This document shows, one piece after another, positions 5,732-7,593 of a DNA stretch of 7,593 nucleotides (its first letter is position 1; the number at the start of each line of letters is the position of its first letter). The position numbers were made by a program, and so were the translations under genes. The notes under the pieces are model-generated. The model made no database searches, was not told the origin of the DNA, and worked only from the letters and a program-made list of their open reading frames with translations. The stretch comes from Akkermansiaceae bacterium UBA1518 (GTDB lineage: Bacteria > Verrucomicrobiota > Verrucomicrobiia > Verrucomicrobiales > Akkermansiaceae): the NCBI GenBank assembly GCA_002323895.1, contig DCQM01000032.1, positions 12,721 through 20,313 of the forward strand. The letters run 5' to 3'.

Positions 5732-7593
5732 ATGAAGCGTCTTCTACCACTTCTCCTTGCTGTCTCAGCTCTGAGTTCTCTTTTCCTCGCCAATGGGGAG
5801 GAGAGGAAGGCCTCTTCACCGGAATCCTCCCGGCCGCTCAAGGCGCTCTTGATTGCTGGTGGGTGCTGCCACGATTATGTGAAGCAGCATGAGGTTCTCT
5901 ATAAAGGAATCCAAGAGCGTGCCAACGTTCGTGTGGATGTGATGTGGACGCGCGACAGGAGCACGAATCCGCCACTGCCAGTTTACGATGATCCTGATTG
6001 GGCGAAAGGTTATGACGTCATTATTCACGATGAATGTGCCGCCAGTAATAAGGATCTCAAGGTAATGGAGAACATCCTCAAAGTGCACAAAACTATTCCT
6101 GCGGTGCATCTTCACTGTGCGATGCATTCCTTTCGCAATGGCACAGACAAGTGGGCTAAGCACCTCGGTCTGCACTCTACCGGACATGGTCCGCAGAAGC
6201 CTCTCGAAATCACTTATACGAACCCCGATCACCCTATCACTAAGACGCTGGAGAATTGGGTCACTAAAAATGAGGAGCTTTATAACAACCGCGAGATTTT
6301 TGATGCTGAGCCGCTGGCTCTCGCGACTCAGAAAGTAGGTGACCGTGAAAATTCAGCGGTTGTGGCATGGACCAATACCAAACAAGGTGCGCCGAGTTTC
6401 TCAACCACCGTTGGGCACAATACTTACACGGTTGAAGATCCTCGCTACCTTGATTTGGTCACCCGCGGATTACTCTGGGCTGCCGGGAAGTTGAATGATG
6501 ATTATCTCAAACCCTATACGGGATCCAACCTCATCACCGAGATGGGAGCAAAGGAAGAGAAAGTGGAATCGCTTTTTGGTAAGCCTTCTAAAGATGCGGT
6601 GAAGGTGAAATTGACCGCGTCGTCGGTCCAGGTTAGCAATGGTCACTACCCTTGGAAAGGTATAGACGGCGACGTGGAAACTCGCTGGACCGCCAATGGG
6701 GCTGCTCATCCGGCTTGGCTACAGCTCGAATTTGAAAAGCCCGCCACGGTAGCCTCAGCCGAGATCCTCTGGGAGCAACGGACAGAATGGTATCACTATA
6801 AGATCGAAACCTCGCGCGATGGAAAAAACTGGGTGATCGCTTATGATGGTTCAAAGAATCAGCGGAAGTCGGATACTAAGGACAGCGTCAATGCTCAAAA
6901 TATCAAATTTCTTCGTGTGACGACTCTAGGTCAGGAGACCGGCAAGTGGCCCGCGCTCTGGGAAATTCGCCTGAAAGGACCGAAGGGGAAACTTAAGCTC
7001 TTCCCCATTCTGGATAAAAAGGAGATCAGTCAGACCAAAGGCGCGTCCGGCAAGGGCTTTGAGAAGTCCGGCAATATCAAACCTCAAATTACGAAGCTAA
7101 GACCTGAAGAGGAAATCGCGATCTTGAAGGATTGCGAGGTTCCCGAAGGATTCGAAAAGACTCTTTTCGCCTCCTGGCATTCGGCGAATTATCCCGTTTA
7201 TGTTGCGGCCTCGCCTGGAGGTGATCTTTATGTTTCGTCCGATGGGAATGGCTCTCTGGGCCGCCAGCCAAACCGTGGCCGTGTTTTGCGCCTTCGGGAC
7301 ACTGACGATGATGGCCGTGCTGACGAAGTGACGGAGTTTATTCGCGATATCGATTCGCCGCGCGGATTAATCTGGGATCACGATCGACTTTACCTTCTGC
7401 ACCCGCCGCATATCTCGGTCTTCTTTGATCGTGATCATGATGGAGTGGCTGAGGAATCGAAGCGGCTCATTTCCGACATCGCTTTCGGGTTCAAAGACCG
7501 CCCTGCCGATCATACCACGAATGATATTACAATGGGTATCGACGGGTGGATCTATATTGCGGGGGGTGACTTTGGCTTCATGAAGGCGACCGG
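5732..7593 (+). CDS. Exported multidomain protein: ThuA-like, F5/8C (discoidin) and sorbosone-dehydrogenase-like propeller; 3' end outside the window
   Basis: The frame is open for 620 codons from ATG 5732 to the window edge without a stop. A signal peptide covers residues 1-22 (MKRLLPLLL..., cleavage near LANG). Residues about 36-254 are a ThuA-like domain: LLIAGGCCHDY (39-49), VIIHDECAAS, HLHCAMHSFR (126-135, the H132-S133 pair matching the first ThuA protein) and GHNTYTVEDPRY. Residues about 287-417 are an F5/8 type C / discoidin domain: a GIDGDVETRWTA turn, AWLQLEFEKPATV and a YKIETSRDGKNW strand; such domains often bind glycans. From C468 (CEVPEGF) runs a soluble glucose/sorbosone-dehydrogenase-like propeller typical of PVC bacteria: RGRVLRLRDTDDDGRAD, SPRGLIWDHDRLYLLHPP and DHTTNDITMGIDGWIYIAGGD. 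In relatives this part is usually followed by HEAT-like repeats and a C-terminal CxxCH haem domain, which would lie beyond the window. I infer a periplasmic sugar-binding, possibly sugar-oxidising protein. The substrate cannot be read from sequence. Confidence 0.93.
   Translation, partial: MKRLLPLLLAVSALSSLFLANGEERKASSPESSRPLKALLIAGGCCHDYVKQHEVLYKGIQERANVRVDVMWTRDRSTNPPLPVYDDPDWAKGYDVIIHDECAASNKDLKVMENILKVHKTIPAVHLHCAMHSFRNGTDKWAKHLGLHSTGHGPQKPLEITYTNPDHPITKTLENWVTKNEELYNNREIFDAEPLALATQKVGDRENSAVVAWTNTKQGAPSFSTTVGHNTYTVEDPRYLDLVTRGLLWAAGKLNDDYLKPYTGSNLITEMGAKEEKVESLFGKPSKDAVKVKLTASSVQVSNGHYPWKGIDGDVETRWTANGAAHPAWLQLEFEKPATVASAEILWEQRTEWYHYKIETSRDGKNWVIAYDGSKNQRKSDTKDSVNAQNIKFLRVTTLGQETGKWPALWEIRLKGPKGKLKLFPILDKKEISQTKGASGKGFEKSGNIKPQITKLRPEEEIAILKDCEVPEGFEKTLFASWHSANYPVYVAASPGGDLYVSSDGNGSLGRQPNRGRVLRLRDTDDDGRADEVTEFIRDIDSPRGLIWDHDRLYLLHPPHISVFFDRDHDGVAEESKRLISDIAFGFKDRPADHTTNDITMGIDGWIYIAGGDFGFMKAT

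Noticed and set aside
5816..6232. A 138-codon minus-strand frame opposite the ThuA domain of the last gene.
   Set aside because: The plus strand encodes an uninterrupted recognisable protein here; the antisense frame has no family features or start context.

Overview
The window looks like a piece of a Verrucomicrobiota (or close PVC-superphylum) chromosome, most likely from an aquatic heterotroph. This is inferred from gene content: exported ThuA-like proteins, a DUF1080 (3-keto-disaccharide hydrolase) protein, a WxQWRGP-type PQQ-like propeller and a ThuA / F5-8C / dehydrogenase-like propeller multidomain protein. All four are abundant in Verrucomicrobiota and Planctomycetota. No rRNA or other taxonomic marker is present, so the assignment is tentative.

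Layout. Positions 1-234 hold the 3' end of a YjbR/MmcQ-family gene. Two bases later a PP1/ApaH-type metallophosphatase (237-905) begins on the same strand. It converges on gatB (990-2453, minus), the B subunit of the tRNA-dependent amidotransferase. A 318-bp divergent intergenic region (2454-2771) separates gatB from the second half of the window, which is a block of exported proteins: ThuA-like protein (2772-3638, +), PQQ-like beta-propeller (3642-4874, minus), DUF1080 protein (4961-5617, +) and a long multidomain protein starting at 5732 and open to the window end.

How the genes fit together. The first half is housekeeping or general function. The second half resembles a periplasmic sugar-processing set. 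DUF1080 proteins act on 3-keto-glycosides, ThuA is tied to 3-keto-disaccharide metabolism, and the final protein joins a ThuA domain to a possible carbohydrate-binding domain and a soluble-glucose/sorbosone-dehydrogenase-like propeller. I infer oxidative breakdown of an unknown glycan or glycoside outside the cytoplasm. The gene orientations (+, -, +, +) show it is not one operon. The 86-bp divergent promoter region between the propeller and the DUF1080 gene holds a perfect 12-bp palindrome that could be a shared operator.

I see no mobile elements, CRISPR arrays, tRNAs or rRNAs. The components are known families; what is less ordinary is their grouping, the domain fusion in the last gene and several unexplained small DNA elements.
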